NCBI RefSeq assembly: GCF_018917865.1
Contig: NZ_JAHLPM010000009.1
Coordinates: 1-64,000, forward strand
DNA length: 64,000 bases
Direction: 5' to 3'
From: Tissierella simiarum
GTDB taxonomy: Bacteria > Bacillota > Clostridia > Tissierellales > Tissierellaceae
The number at the start of each line of letters is the position of its first letter. The first letter of the stretch is position 1. The notes beneath the pieces were generated by a model that was not told the origin of the DNA, did not search any database, and saw nothing but the letters and a program-made list of their open reading frames with translations. Positions 1-8,068 of the stretch are shown here, piece by piece. The position numbers were made by a program, and so were the translations under genes.

Positions 1-492
1 ATTGACTTTTCTACAAGAACATGTTCAAATTTTGAAGGAGTATGTGGAGAAATTCATCATTGTACTGTAGATGTTCCTTTTGAATGTACGACACCTGTTA
101 CTTTCTTTAGACAACCAGAAGTACTTCGTACAAATTCTAGACAAGAATTTGAATTTCTTAAAGAAGAAGATTTACCAAGAAAAGATTTTGCTGAAAAAGA
201 TAAATTGCTGTCAGGAGACTTGTCAGAGTTCAATCAAGTAAGTGAAGAATTTTTCAATGAACTTCCATTCTGTGAATTACTTTCTAGCAGAATTATTGAA
301 TTTGATGAACTTATAAATCGTAGGCGTCCATCTGATATTGACCTTCCGTTTGAAGAACGATTCTTCAGAAAAATTGAAGAAAAAATGGTTATAGAGCTTA
401 GACTTAAGATTTTACAAAAACGACAAGTTACAATTCCTCCAACTCCTACATCTGGACCAGGTGCAATTGAAAATAATAAAGTTAAAAAATAA
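1..492 (+). CDS. CsxC-like spore surface protein, C-terminal part only
   Basis: The window opens inside this gene, so only its last 163 codons are visible; frame 1 is open from base 1 to a TAA at 490-492. The product matches the C-terminal domain of the complete gene at 748-2553 almost residue for residue (shared blocks such as CGEIHHCTVDVPFECTTPV and FNELPFCELLSSRIIEFDEL). It differs mainly in scattered substitutions and in the last dozen residues (here ending NNKVKK). From memory, this domain resembles the conserved region of clostridial CsxC-type exosporium proteins. Whether this copy also has an N-terminal repeat region cannot be seen. It is followed by its own terminator, so it is probably transcribed separately from the next copy. 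An internal TTG at 205 is not a believable start because the homology runs through it. Confidence 0.8.
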   Translation: MDFSTRTCSNFEGVCGEIHHCTVDVPFECTTPVTFFRQPEVLRTNSRQEFEFLKEEDLPRKDFAEKDKLLSGDLSEFNQVSEEFFNELPFCELLSSRIIEFDELINRRRPSDIDLPFEERFFRKIEEKMVIELRLKILQKRQVTIPPTPTSGPGAIENNKVKK

Positions 493-500
493 TGTTTATA

Positions 501-536
501 GCTAGGGTATGTGTGCTGCATACCCTAGTTTTATTT
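501..536 (+). terminator. Intrinsic terminator of the first CsxC-like gene
   Basis: A perfect 10-bp stem (502-511 with 519-528, arm ctagggtatg) with a 7-nt loop is followed by ttttatttt, nine bases after the stop codon. The terminator after the second copy is related in sequence, as expected if the whole gene was duplicated. Confidence 0.85.
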
Positions 537-731
537 TACTGTAAAATAATATTTTTTATTTTTATATTATGCTGATAAGTTAAATTTGTGTAGGATTTAT
601 AAGATAATTTTCAAAAAATATTTTTATGTTTTTTAGTTTAATATAAAAAATATCATCACCTAATTAGATAACACGAATATCATGTAGTAAAAAAGAAAAA
701 AGAGCTATCGGCAGCCAAAACTATTAATGTT

Positions 732-740
732 AAAGGAGGT
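732..740 (+). promoter_or_regulatory. Ribosome binding site that fixes a TTG start
   Basis: AAAGGAGGT lies 7 nt upstream of a TTG at 748-750. The only upstream in-frame ATG (727-729) precedes this site and would place the ribosome binding site inside the coding region, so translation most likely begins at 748. Confidence 0.8.
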
Positions 741-747
741 AACAAAA

Positions 748-2553
748 TTGAATAAACCGGTAGAAATGGTTAACGTTAGTAACGTGCAATGTTTTGATAA
801 TAGTCAATGTCTTGATGATGATCAATGGTTTGATGATAGTCAGTATTTTGACAATAGTCAATTTAATGATACAAGTTATATAAAGCCTTTTGATAATAGC
901 CAAGATAATGATATAAGTTATATAAAATCTTTTGATAGTAGTGAATTTAATGATGCAAATTATATAAAACCTTTTGATAGGAGTCAAGATTACGATACAA
1001 GTCATATAAAATCTTTTGATAGTAGCCAAGATTATGATACAAGTCATATAAAATCTTTTGATAGTAGTAAATTTAATGATGCAAATTATATAAAACATTT
1101 TGATAGTAGTCAGGATAATTATCCAAATGATATAAAGCCTTTGGATAGTAGTCAAGATGACAATACAAGTTATATAGAACATTTGGATAGTAGTGAGGAT
1201 AACAATACAAGCTATATAGAACATTTGGATAGTAGCCAAGATGACAATACAAGTTATATAGAACATTTGGATAGTAGTGAGGATGACAATACAAGTTATA
1301 TAGAACATTTGGATAGTAGCCAAGATGACAATACAAGTTATATAGAACATTTGGATAGTAGTGAGGATGACAATACAAGTTATATAGAACATTTGGATAG
1401 TAGCCAAGATTACGATACAAGTTATATAAAATCTTTTGATAGTAGTCAATTTAATGATGCAAATTATATAAAACATTTGGATAGTAACCAAGATAACAAT
1501 ATAAGTTATATAGAACAACACTTGGATAGTAACCAAGATGACAATACAATCTATATAGAACAACACTTGGATAGTAGCCAAGATAACAATCCAAGTTATA
1601 TAGAACACTTGGATAGTAGCCAAGATGACAATACAAGCTATATAGAACACTTAGATAGTAGCCAAGATGACAATACAATCTATATAGAACCTTTAGATAG
1701 TAGCCAAGATGACAATACAAGCTATATAGAACACTTGGATAGTAGTGAGGATAACACTGAAATTAGTATACAATCTTTTGATAATAAACTTGGGAATTGC
1801 CCACCATCTTGTGTTGATGTTGAGAGTAGAAACTTAGGTGATTGTCCAAATACCCCAGAAACACCAGTTGGAATTACAAATGGTGTTGTAGCAAAGATAC
1901 CTGTGGTCTTAGCTCAATTAAGGATTCGATTCGATGTTAGTTCTATCATTAATTTACCTGAACCAGCTCTTGAAATTAAAGATATTAAGAAAAGACTAAA
2001 AATAACTCAATGTCTGCTTTTACAACCTACTAACGTTTTATTTATCAAAGGGTTTGTTCGTAAAAATATTGACTTTTCTACAAGAACATGTTCAAATTTT
2101 GAAGGAGTATGTGGAGAAATTCATCATTGTACTGTAGATGTTCCTTTTGAATGTACTACACCTGTTACTTTCTTTAGACAACCAGAAACACTTCGTACAA
2201 ACTCTAGACAAGAATTTGAATTTCTTAAAGAAGAAGATTTACCAAGAAATGAGTTTGCTGAAAAAGATAAATTAATGTCAGGAGACTTATCAGAGTTCAA
2301 TCAAATAAGTGAAGAATTTTTCAATGAACTTCCATTCTGTGAATTACTCTCTAGCAGAATTATTGAATTTGATGAACTTATAAATCGTAGTCGCCCAGAT
2401 AATATAGACCTTCCATTTGAAGAAAGATTTTTCAGACAAATCGAAGAAAAAACAGTTATCGAACTTAGACTTAAGATTTTACAAAACCGACAAGTTACAA
2501 TTCCTCCAGTTCCTACACCTGGATCCGAAGCTTGCACTGTAGTTGAAGAATAA
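748..2553 (+). CDS. Repeat-rich CsxC-like spore surface (exosporium-type) protein
   Basis: 601 residues from the TTG at 748. Residues 34-343 are 22 tandem units of 14 residues (two of 15) with consensus LDSSQDDNTSYIEH, very rich in Ser, Thr, Asp and Asn. Such regions in exosporium proteins are often extended and O-glycosylated. From about residue 380 to the end is a compact domain with five cysteines (TQCLLLQPTN, CSNFEGVCGE, CTVDVPFECTT, LPFCELLSS), resembling from memory the conserved domain of clostridial CsxC-type proteins. There is no signal peptide or membrane segment, as usual for proteins assembled on the spore from the mother cell. The gene follows a near-identical paralogue (1-492). 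I found no convincing mother-cell sigma promoter in the AT-rich 493-731 interval. The family call is recognition only; the surface role is inferred. Confidence 0.75.
   Translation: MNKPVEMVNVSNVQCFDNSQCLDDDQWFDDSQYFDNSQFNDTSYIKPFDNSQDNDISYIKSFDSSEFNDANYIKPFDRSQDYDTSHIKSFDSSQDYDTSHIKSFDSSKFNDANYIKHFDSSQDNYPNDIKPLDSSQDDNTSYIEHLDSSEDNNTSYIEHLDSSQDDNTSYIEHLDSSEDDNTSYIEHLDSSQDDNTSYIEHLDSSEDDNTSYIEHLDSSQDYDTSYIKSFDSSQFNDANYIKHLDSNQDNNISYIEQHLDSNQDDNTIYIEQHLDSSQDNNPSYIEHLDSSQDDNTSYIEHLDSSQDDNTIYIEPLDSSQDDNTSYIEHLDSSEDNTEISIQSFDNKLGNCPPSCVDVESRNLGDCPNTPETPVGITNGVVAKIPVVLAQLRIRFDVSSIINLPEPALEIKDIKKRLKITQCLLLQPTNVLFIKGFVRKNIDFSTRTCSNFEGVCGEIHHCTVDVPFECTTPVTFFRQPETLRTNSRQEFEFLKEEDLPRNEFAEKDKLMSGDLSEFNQISEEFFNELPFCELLSSRIIEFDELINRSRPDNIDLPFEERFFRQIEEKTVIELRLKILQNRQVTIPPVPTPGSEACTVVEE
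847..1776 (+). repeat. 42-bp tandem repeat array (22 units)
   Basis: Twenty units of 42 bp and two of 45 bp encode the 14-residue repeats. Outer units begin Phe-Asp and inner units Leu-Asp. Between about 1141 and 1410, units alternate SSQDD and SSEDD, giving an 84-bp higher-order period, a sign that pairs of units were duplicated together. The array keeps long reading frames open on the opposite strand as a by-product. It is a likely site of slippage and length variation between strains. Confidence 0.9.
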
Positions 2554-2564
2554 TATTCTATTAA

Positions 2565-2600
2565 TAAGGTATGTGGTATACATACCTTAGCTTTATTTTA
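2565..2600 (+). terminator. Intrinsic terminator of the second CsxC-like gene
   Basis: A 10-bp stem (2565-2574 with 2580-2589, arm taaggtatgt) with a 5-nt loop is followed by gctttatttta, directly downstream of the stop codon at 2551-2553. Confidence 0.8.
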
Positions 2601-2715
2601 TAATAAAATATTTTTCTTCTATATATTGTACTAATAATTAAAAGATAGTATATATTTAAGATTAACTTTATACTATGACAGTTCTTACTTATTATTCATT
2701 TATTACAGAAAGTAT

Positions 2716-2745
2716 AAAAGCTAGTCTCTTCTGAGACTAGCTTTT
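2716..2745 (-). terminator. Terminator of the cdaA-buk-vor operon
   Basis: A perfect 13-bp stem (2716-2728 with 2733-2745, core gctagtctc) with a 4-nt loop lies just past the gamma subunit stop codon. The flanking A and T runs let it work in both directions. Confidence 0.85.
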
Positions 2746-2750
2746 ATTAT

Positions 2751-3308
2751 TTAAACTATTGCTTCTTTCTGTTTTCTTGCTGCTTCTGCACCTTTTTCTA
2801 AGGCTTCTTTATTTATTGGAAGTAAATGAGCTCTATTTTCTCCAAATACTTTTGTAAAAGCTTCTAATATAGATTCTACTTTAACAGGTTCTACTGCCTC
2901 TAAATATGCTCCTAACATTACCATATTAGCTACTCTACTGTTTCCTATACTATCTGCAATTTCATTAGCAGGTATATAGTAGATCTCAATATCATCTCTT
3001 GTTGCTTCTCTGTCAATTAGTGAAGAATTAATAAGTAATCTTCCATTTGGAATTACAAGGTTCTCAAACTTATCTAAAGATGGTCTGTTCATCACTATTG
3101 CTGCTGTGGAATCAATTACTACTGGAGAGCCAACAGCTTCATCTGATATAATAACACTACAATTAGCTGTTCCTCCTCTCATCTCTGGTCCATAGGAAGG
3201 TAACCAAGAAACTTTCTTATCTTCTATCATTCCAGCATAAGTAAGTAACTGACCCATAGCCATTACTCCTTGCCCGCCAAAACCAGCTATTATTATTCTT
3301 TCTTCCAT
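2751..3308 (-). CDS. 2-oxoacid:ferredoxin oxidoreductase, gamma subunit
   Basis: 185 residues, the usual size of the gamma subunit of pyruvate/2-ketoisovalerate/2-oxoglutarate ferredoxin oxidoreductases. The start MEERIIIAGFGGQGVMAMGQ carries the family's glycine-rich motif (GFGGQGV), followed by SWLPSYGPEMRGGTANC, a conserved stretch of these subunits. It begins one base after the beta subunit ends and is last in the order ferredoxin-alpha-beta-gamma. The complex oxidatively decarboxylates a 2-oxoacid to acyl-CoA and CO2, passing electrons to ferredoxin. Because ptb and two buk genes lie upstream in the same run, branched-chain 2-oxoacids (a VOR-type enzyme) are the likeliest substrates; a 2-oxoglutarate (Kor) enzyme cannot be excluded from sequence alone. 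Confidence 0.88.
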   Translation of the reverse strand: MEERIIIAGFGGQGVMAMGQLLTYAGMIEDKKVSWLPSYGPEMRGGTANCSVIISDEAVGSPVVIDSTAAIVMNRPSLDKFENLVIPNGRLLINSSLIDREATRDDIEIYYIPANEIADSIGNSRVANMVMLGAYLEAVEPVKVESILEAFTKVFGENRAHLLPINKEALEKGAEAARKQKEAIV

Positions 3309-4055
3309 TTATTCCACCTCCTCTGGTCTTCTAAAATTACCTAGTGGATAATAAGGAATCATATTATCTTCTAACCATTTCATAGCCTCTTCAGGTGTTA
3401 AACCCCAGTTAGTAGGACAAGTTGATAATACTTCTACTATTCCAAAACCTTTTCCTTCTAACTGTATTTGGAAACATTCTTTTATAGCTTTTTTTGCTTT
3501 TCTAATATTAGCAGGAGTATTTACTGCTACTCTCTCTACAAATTTAGCTCCATGGATTGTTGAAAGCATCTCTGATATTCTTATTGGTCTACCACTATGG
3601 GCTTCATCTCTTCCATAAGGTGCTGTTGTAGCTTTTTGACCAATTAAGGTAGTTGGTGCCATTTGACCGCCTGTCATACCATATATAGCATTATTTACAA
3701 ATACTGTAGATATTTTTTCTCCTCTATGAGCGGCATGAACTATTTCAGCCGTACCTATAGAAGCTAAATCTCCGTCTCCTTGATAAGTAAATACGAAATT
3801 ATCTGGACGAACTCTTTTAATTCCTGTAGCAACTGCAGGAGCTCTCCCATGAGCTGCTTGCTGCATATCACAATTAAAGTAATTATAAGCAAATACTGAA
3901 CAACCTACTGGTGCAACACCTATAGCATTGTCTAATACTCCTAATTCTTCTAAAACTTCACCTACTAATCTATGGATAATCCCATGAGTACATCCAGGAC
4001 AATAATGAGTAGGATTATCTGTTAATCCTTTAGTTTTTTGAAATACTACAGTCAT
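3309..4055 (-). CDS. 2-oxoacid:ferredoxin oxidoreductase, TPP-binding beta subunit
   Basis: 248 residues. This subunit carries the thiamine diphosphate site, seen as GDGDLASIG followed by NNAIYGMTGGQMAPTT. The early YCPGCTHG has cysteines typical of the 2-oxoacid Fd oxidoreductase beta chain. It overlaps the alpha gene by one base (TAATG-type coupling) and abuts the gamma gene, so the three subunits should be made in equal amounts. Its role is decarboxylation of the 2-oxoacid and formation of the hydroxyalkyl-TPP intermediate. Confidence 0.9.
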   Translation of the reverse strand: MTVVFQKTKGLTDNPTHYCPGCTHGIIHRLVGEVLEELGVLDNAIGVAPVGCSVFAYNYFNCDMQQAAHGRAPAVATGIKRVRPDNFVFTYQGDGDLASIGTAEIVHAAHRGEKISTVFVNNAIYGMTGGQMAPTTLIGQKATTAPYGRDEAHSGRPIRISEMLSTIHGAKFVERVAVNTPANIRKAKKAIKECFQIQLEGKGFGIVEVLSTCPTNWGLTPEEAMKWLEDNMIPYYPLGNFRRPEEVE

Positions 4056-5116
4056 TATTTTTCACCTCCATAGATTTCTTTTACCCTCTCAATTATCGCA
4101 TCAGGAGTTGGCACCATTCCTCCAGTTCTACCATAAAAAGATACTGGAAAACGTCCATCTACTGCAATTTTAACATCGTCTACCATTTGTCCGCTATTCA
4201 TTTCAACAGTAAGTATGCCTTTACATCTATCACTTATCTTATTAAATTCATCATATGGATAAGGCCATAAAGATATTGGTCTTATTAATCCAACCTTATA
4301 TCCTTCTTTTTCTAACTTTGATATAGCAGTTTTTGCAATTCTAGCTGTAGTTCCATAAGCTGCTATAACTACATCTGCATCTTCTATATTATAGGATTCT
4401 ACTTTAACTTCATTTTCCTTTATAATTTTATATTTTTCTTGTAATTTGATATTATGTTTCTCTAAACTCTCTGGGTCAATATAAAGAGAATTAATAATAT
4501 TTGGATTTCTCTTTCCTCCAGTTCCTACTGTTGCCCAATCTTTTTCTGATAACTCTCTTTGTTTTGGTGTGGTAAATTCAACTGGTTCCATCATTTGACC
4601 AATCATACCATCTCCAAGAATCATTACAGGATTTCTATATTGATCAGCTATATCAAAACCCTCAATAATTAAATCTACTAATTCTTGAACATCTGCCGGA
4701 GCTAGTACTACTAATCTATAATCTCCATTACCACCACCACGAGTAGCTTGGAAATAATCAGTTTGAGAAGGCTGGATACTTCCAAGTCCTGGACCACCTC
4801 TCATTATATTAACTATAAGACAAGGTAATTCTGCCCCTGCAATATAAGTTATACCTTCCTGTTTCAAAGATATTCCTGGACTTGATGAAGAAGTCATAAC
4901 TCTTTCTCCAGCTCCTGCTGCACCATAAACCATGTTTATAGCAGCTACTTCAGATTCTGCTTGTAAAAATATTCCACCAACCTTTGGTAATTCTCTAGAC
5001 ATATATTCTGGTAATTCACTTTGGGGAGTTATAGGATATCCAAAAAAGTATTTACAGCCTGCTTTAATGGCAGCAGCTCCTATAGCTTCATTCCCTTTCA
5101 TGAGAACTTTTGCCAT
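4055..5116 (-). CDS. vorB: 2-oxoacid:ferredoxin oxidoreductase alpha subunit (VorB type)
   Basis: 353 residues, the length of the alpha subunit annotated VorB (3-methyl-2-oxobutanoate dehydrogenase) in clostridia. The N-terminal domain has KGNEAIGAAAIKAGCKYFFGYPITPQSE-type sequence (pyrimidine-binding domain, contacts TPP), then a central PGPGLGSIQPSQ-like segment. The C-terminal part from about residue 245 is the domain II fold (AAYGTTARIAKTA). Start ATG at 5116 has GGAGGG 8 nt upstream. Linkage to ptb/buk points to 2-ketoisovalerate and related acids from Val, Leu and Ile. The symbol is given on family resemblance plus context, not proven specificity. Confidence 0.85.
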   Translation of the reverse strand: MAKVLMKGNEAIGAAAIKAGCKYFFGYPITPQSELPEYMSRELPKVGGIFLQAESEVAAINMVYGAAGAGERVMTSSSSPGISLKQEGITYIAGAELPCLIVNIMRGGPGLGSIQPSQTDYFQATRGGGNGDYRLVVLAPADVQELVDLIIEGFDIADQYRNPVMILGDGMIGQMMEPVEFTTPKQRELSEKDWATVGTGGKRNPNIINSLYIDPESLEKHNIKLQEKYKIIKENEVKVESYNIEDADVVIAAYGTTARIAKTAISKLEKEGYKVGLIRPISLWPYPYDEFNKISDRCKGILTVEMNSGQMVDDVKIAVDGRFPVSFYGRTGGMVPTPDAIIERVKEIYGGEK

Positions 5117-5143
5117 AAATAAACCCTCCTTTATTAGTTTTAG

Positions 5144-5365
5144 CTATTCTCTTTCAACTGCAATAACTACATCAGGACAAATTGTTGCACAGTTTGCACA
5201 ACCAATACACCTATTTGGATCATTTACTGTCGCTGGATGATACCCTTTTACATTAATCTTTGAAGTATCTAATGTAATTATTTTTACAGGACAAACAGTG
5301 GTACACAATCCACATCCTTTGCAAAGGTTTTCCTGAAAGCTAACCTTTCCTTTTACTTTTGCCAT
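5144..5365 (-). CDS. 2x[4Fe-4S] ferredoxin-like delta subunit
   Basis: 73 residues with two complete iron-sulfur motifs, CKGCGLCTTVCPVK and CIGCANCATICPD. This is the electron-transfer subunit of the adjacent 2-oxoacid oxidoreductase and is first of its four genes. Start ATG at 5365 follows AAGGAGGGG. Electrons from 2-oxoacid oxidation leave through this protein to ferredoxin and on to hydrogenase or Rnf-type acceptors, which are not in this window. Confidence 0.92.
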   Translation of the reverse strand: MAKVKGKVSFQENLCKGCGLCTTVCPVKIITLDTSKINVKGYHPATVNDPNRCIGCANCATICPDVVIAVERE

Positions 5366-5389
5366 CTAAACCCCTCCTTAACTAGAATT

Positions 5390-6064
5390 TTATAACATCC
5401 ACTCTTCCCTCATGAATAATTTAATCGGGAATATTTCTCCTTCCAGATTATTGGGAAGGTTTTCTGCTACAGACTCTAATGTAGATATATATTTTATTGG
5501 AATATTTATTTTATTAGAAACTTCTAAAGCTAATTCTTGACCTTTTAATACATCTTCTACAGTAGTACTCTTTAATAAGTGGGTGTTGTTAATAATTCCT
5601 GTAACTTTAGTTCTTGATACATCTTCAATTTTTCTTATATACTCAATAGCCTTAACGGCACTTTGAGTTTCTGGTCTATTGGCATTTAATACAAAAAACA
5701 TATCATAATTGCCTTCTTTAAAATACTCTACATACCTTCCTAAAGCCCTAGCACCAGCAGGATCTCCTCCTACATCTAAAATAGCTTCATAACTTTCATC
5801 TTGAAGTGGAGTAGCTACCTCAGGAGATATAGCAGGTACATCTACTGCTGGAGTATTTATTGAACTACCAATTACTTTTATACCTAATTCCTTCAAGGTT
5901 TCAGCCCTTTCTCTACTTCTGAAGTAAAGATTAACTACATCTAAATCTGCTAAGGCTACTTTTTTGCCCATACTAGCTAACTTAACTGCATAATTAACGC
6001 TAAATTCAGTTTTACCACTTCCATAATGACCTGTTATAATCCTGATTCTTTTATCATTAATCAT
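5390..6064 (-). CDS. P-loop ATPase/GTPase of the butyrate kinase-VOR operon
   Basis: 224 residues with a Walker A motif at residues 12-19 (GHYGSGKT), then DLDVVNLYFRSR (switch-like region) and DVGGDPAGARALGRYVEYF (Walker B region). This is a MinD/CobQ-like SIMIBI-class nucleotide-binding fold without membrane segments. It sits between buk and the ferredoxin subunit, 15-24 bp from each neighbour. My recollection is that similar uncharacterised ATPases occur beside vor and buk genes in other Clostridia. A role in cofactor insertion or assembly of the oxidoreductase is a guess from position; no function can be claimed. Confidence 0.7.
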   Translation of the reverse strand: MINDKRIRIITGHYGSGKTEFSVNYAVKLASMGKKVALADLDVVNLYFRSRERAETLKELGIKVIGSSINTPAVDVPAISPEVATPLQDESYEAILDVGGDPAGARALGRYVEYFKEGNYDMFFVLNANRPETQSAVKAIEYIRKIEDVSRTKVTGIINNTHLLKSTTVEDVLKGQELALEVSNKINIPIKYISTLESVAENLPNNLEGEIFPIKLFMREEWML

Positions 6065-6079
6065 AATCTCACCTATGTT

Positions 6080-7153
6080 CTAAATATATTGTTTGGCTGC
6101 TTCTTCTTCTCTTAAAACACGAAGACCACCTTCAGCCAAAGCTGTTAGTTCATCTTCTCCAGGATAAATATATACTTGACTTATAAAATTAACTCTATCT
6201 TCTATCCAAGAAGTAAATAGCTTATCATGAGCAATTCCTCCTGTTAAAAGAATTCCATCTACCTGTCCTTTTAACACTGCGGCACAAGCTCCAACTTCTT
6301 TGGCAACTTGATAAGCCATAGCATAGTAAACAAGTTCTGCATATTTATCTCCATTACTGATTCTTTCACAAACTTCTCTAGCATCATTAGTATTTAAATA
6401 TGAAACCAACCCGCCATTGCCTTTTATCATCTTTTTAACTTCTTCGTGAGTATACTTACCCGAATAACATAACTTAATTAAGTCACCAACAGGTAGTCCA
6501 CCAGTTCTTTCTGGCGAGAATGGTCCTTCCCCATCTAAAGCATTGGATACATCTATGACCTTGCCCTTTCTATGAGCACCTACTGAAATTCCTCCTCCTA
6601 AGTGAACGACTATTAAGTTCAAATTTTCATACTTTTTTCCTAAGGTTCTGGCATGGCGTCTTGCAACAGCTTTTTGATTTAAAGCATGAAATATACTTTT
6701 TCTTTCAATTGCCTTTATTCCAGAGATTCTAGCTACGTCTTGCATTTCATCAACTACTACTGGGTCTACAATAAATGATTTTCCACCTATTTCCTTAGAT
6801 ATTTCATACGCAAGTATTCCACCTAAATTAGAAGCATGCTCCCCTAGAAATCCTCTTTCTAAATCTTTAAGCATTTCTTCATTTACTTCATATGTCCCAC
6901 CTTCTATAGGTTTTAACAATCCTCCCCTTCCCACTACAGCTTTAAGGGACTTTATATCTATATTGTTTTTATCTAAGGATTTTAAAATAATATCTTTTCT
7001 AAATTCATATTGATCATATATTTTTTCATACTTGGATAATTCATCTACAGAATGACGTAGTGTTTCTTCAAATATAATATTTTCATTATCAAATACTGCT
7101 ATTTTAGTAGATGTAGATCCTGGATTAATTACTAGTAACCTGATATCTTCCAT
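6080..7153 (-). CDS. buk: Butyrate kinase (branched-chain acyl kinase), copy 2
   Basis: 357 residues of the acetate/butyrate kinase (ASKHA) fold. Visible motifs are [12 protein letters not shown] at the N terminus (phosphate loop), [34 protein letters not shown] and [12 protein letters not shown]. It catalyses acyl-phosphate + ADP to acid + ATP in the cytosol, the energy-yielding last step of butyrate or branched-chain acid fermentation. It starts 12 bp after ptb ends, with AAGGAGGGG upstream. It is a paralogue of the kinase at 8061-9152; two kinases flanking one phosphotransacylase suggests different chain preferences (inference). Confidence 0.92.
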   Translation of the reverse strand: MEDIRLLVINPGSTSTKIAVFDNENIIFEETLRHSVDELSKYEKIYDQYEFRKDIILKSLDKNNIDIKSLKAVVGRGGLLKPIEGGTYEVNEEMLKDLERGFLGEHASNLGGILAYEISKEIGGKSFIVDPVVVDEMQDVARISGIKAIERKSIFHALNQKAVARRHARTLGKKYENLNLIVVHLGGGISVGAHRKGKVIDVSNALDGEGPFSPERTGGLPVGDLIKLCYSGKYTHEEVKKMIKGNGGLVSYLNTNDAREVCERISNGDKYAELVYYAMAYQVAKEVGACAAVLKGQVDGILLTGGIAHDKLFTSWIEDRVNFISQVYIYPGEDELTALAEGGLRVLREEEAAKQYI

Positions 7154-7165
7154 ATCATCCCCTCC

Positions 7166-8068
7166 TTATTTTGTTGCCATTAGTACTCCTAAAGCAATAG
7201 AATATAATTTAGCCTCTTCATTATCTGCTCTAGATGTTAGAACTATTGGAGACTTTGTTCCTACGATAATACCTGCATTTTTAGCTTTTGCTAAATAAGT
7301 TAAAGATTTATATAAAACATTACCAGCATCAATATCAGGAGCTAATAATATATCGGCATCTCCTGCGATTTCACTATCTATTCCTTTATGTAGTGCTGCT
7401 TCCTTAGAAATAGCATTATCTAAAGCAAAAGGACCACCAATAATACAGTCAGTAATTTCTCCCTTTTTATTCATATCAACCAATTCCTTAGCATGAACTG
7501 TAGCTTCCATTTTAGGAGATACTTTTTCTTTTGCAGCTAAAATTGCTACTTTAGGATTTTCAATATCTAAAGAGCGAGCAAGTCCTACAGCATTTTCTAT
7601 AATTTCCTTCTTTTGATTTAAATCTGGTGATATATTCATAGCTGCATCTGTAACTAAAAATATTTTATGATAGGTTTCTACATCAAATACAGCCACATGA
7701 CTTATAACCTTTCCTGTTCTTAAACCAATTTCACTATCTAAAACTTGTTTCATAATAACAGATGTATCAATGAGTCCTTTCATCAATACATTGGCTTTTC
7801 CACTACTAACCAATTCAGTAGCAATTCTACATGCCTTTTCTCCATCTTCTTCATGAATTATCTCTACATTATTCAAATCAACATTTACTTCTTTTGCTAT
7901 AGCTATTATCTTTTCTTTATCTCCTACTAATATAGGTTTTATTATTTTAAGCTCTTCAGCTTCCTTAACAGCTGCTAACACTTCCTTATCCTGAGCTACA
8001 GCTACTGCAATTTTCTTTGGTCCCTTATTTTGTGCTAGGACAAGTAAATCCTTAAAAGTTTTAGCCAT
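7166..8068 (-). CDS. ptb: Phosphate butyryltransferase (phosphotransacylase)
   Basis: 300 residues, the normal length for phosphate acyltransferases of the Ptb group. Features include KGLIDTSVIMKQVLD, SHVAVFDVETYHKIFLVTDAAMN, and the C-terminal GDADILLAPDIDAGN followed by KSLTYLAKAKNAGIIVGTKSPIVLTSRAD, which binds the phosphate/CoA moiety. It converts (iso)butyryl-CoA or isovaleryl-CoA plus phosphate to acyl-phosphate and CoA, linking the ferredoxin oxidoreductase to the flanking kinases. The start overlaps the upstream buk by 8 bp. Bifunctional enoyl-CoA hydratase/phosphate acetyltransferase labels sometimes given to this family do not apply, because no hydratase domain is present. Confidence 0.9.
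   Translation of the reverse strand: MAKTFKDLLVLAQNKGPKKIAVAVAQDKEVLAAVKEAEELKIIKPILVGDKEKIIAIAKEVNVDLNNVEIIHEEDGEKACRIATELVSSGKANVLMKGLIDTSVIMKQVLDSEIGLRTGKVISHVAVFDVETYHKIFLVTDAAMNISPDLNQKKEIIENAVGLARSLDIENPKVAILAAKEKVSPKMEATVHAKELVDMNKKGEITDCIIGGPFALDNAISKEAALHKGIDSEIAGDADILLAPDIDAGNVLYKSLTYLAKAKNAGIIVGTKSPIVLTSRADNEEAKLYSIALGVLMATK

Noticed and set aside
727-747. ATG at 727 as the start of the repeat protein
   Set aside because: It lies upstream of the AAAGGAGGT site that serves the TTG at 748.
730-1720. Long antisense reading frames (up to 306 codons) over the repeat array
   Set aside because: They exist only because the 42-bp repeat keeps all frames open; there is no ribosome binding site and the products are repetitive low-complexity strings.
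847-1776. CRISPR-like regular repeats
   Set aside because: The units are contiguous coding repeats of 42 bp with no unique spacers, in frame with a protein, and there are no cas genes.
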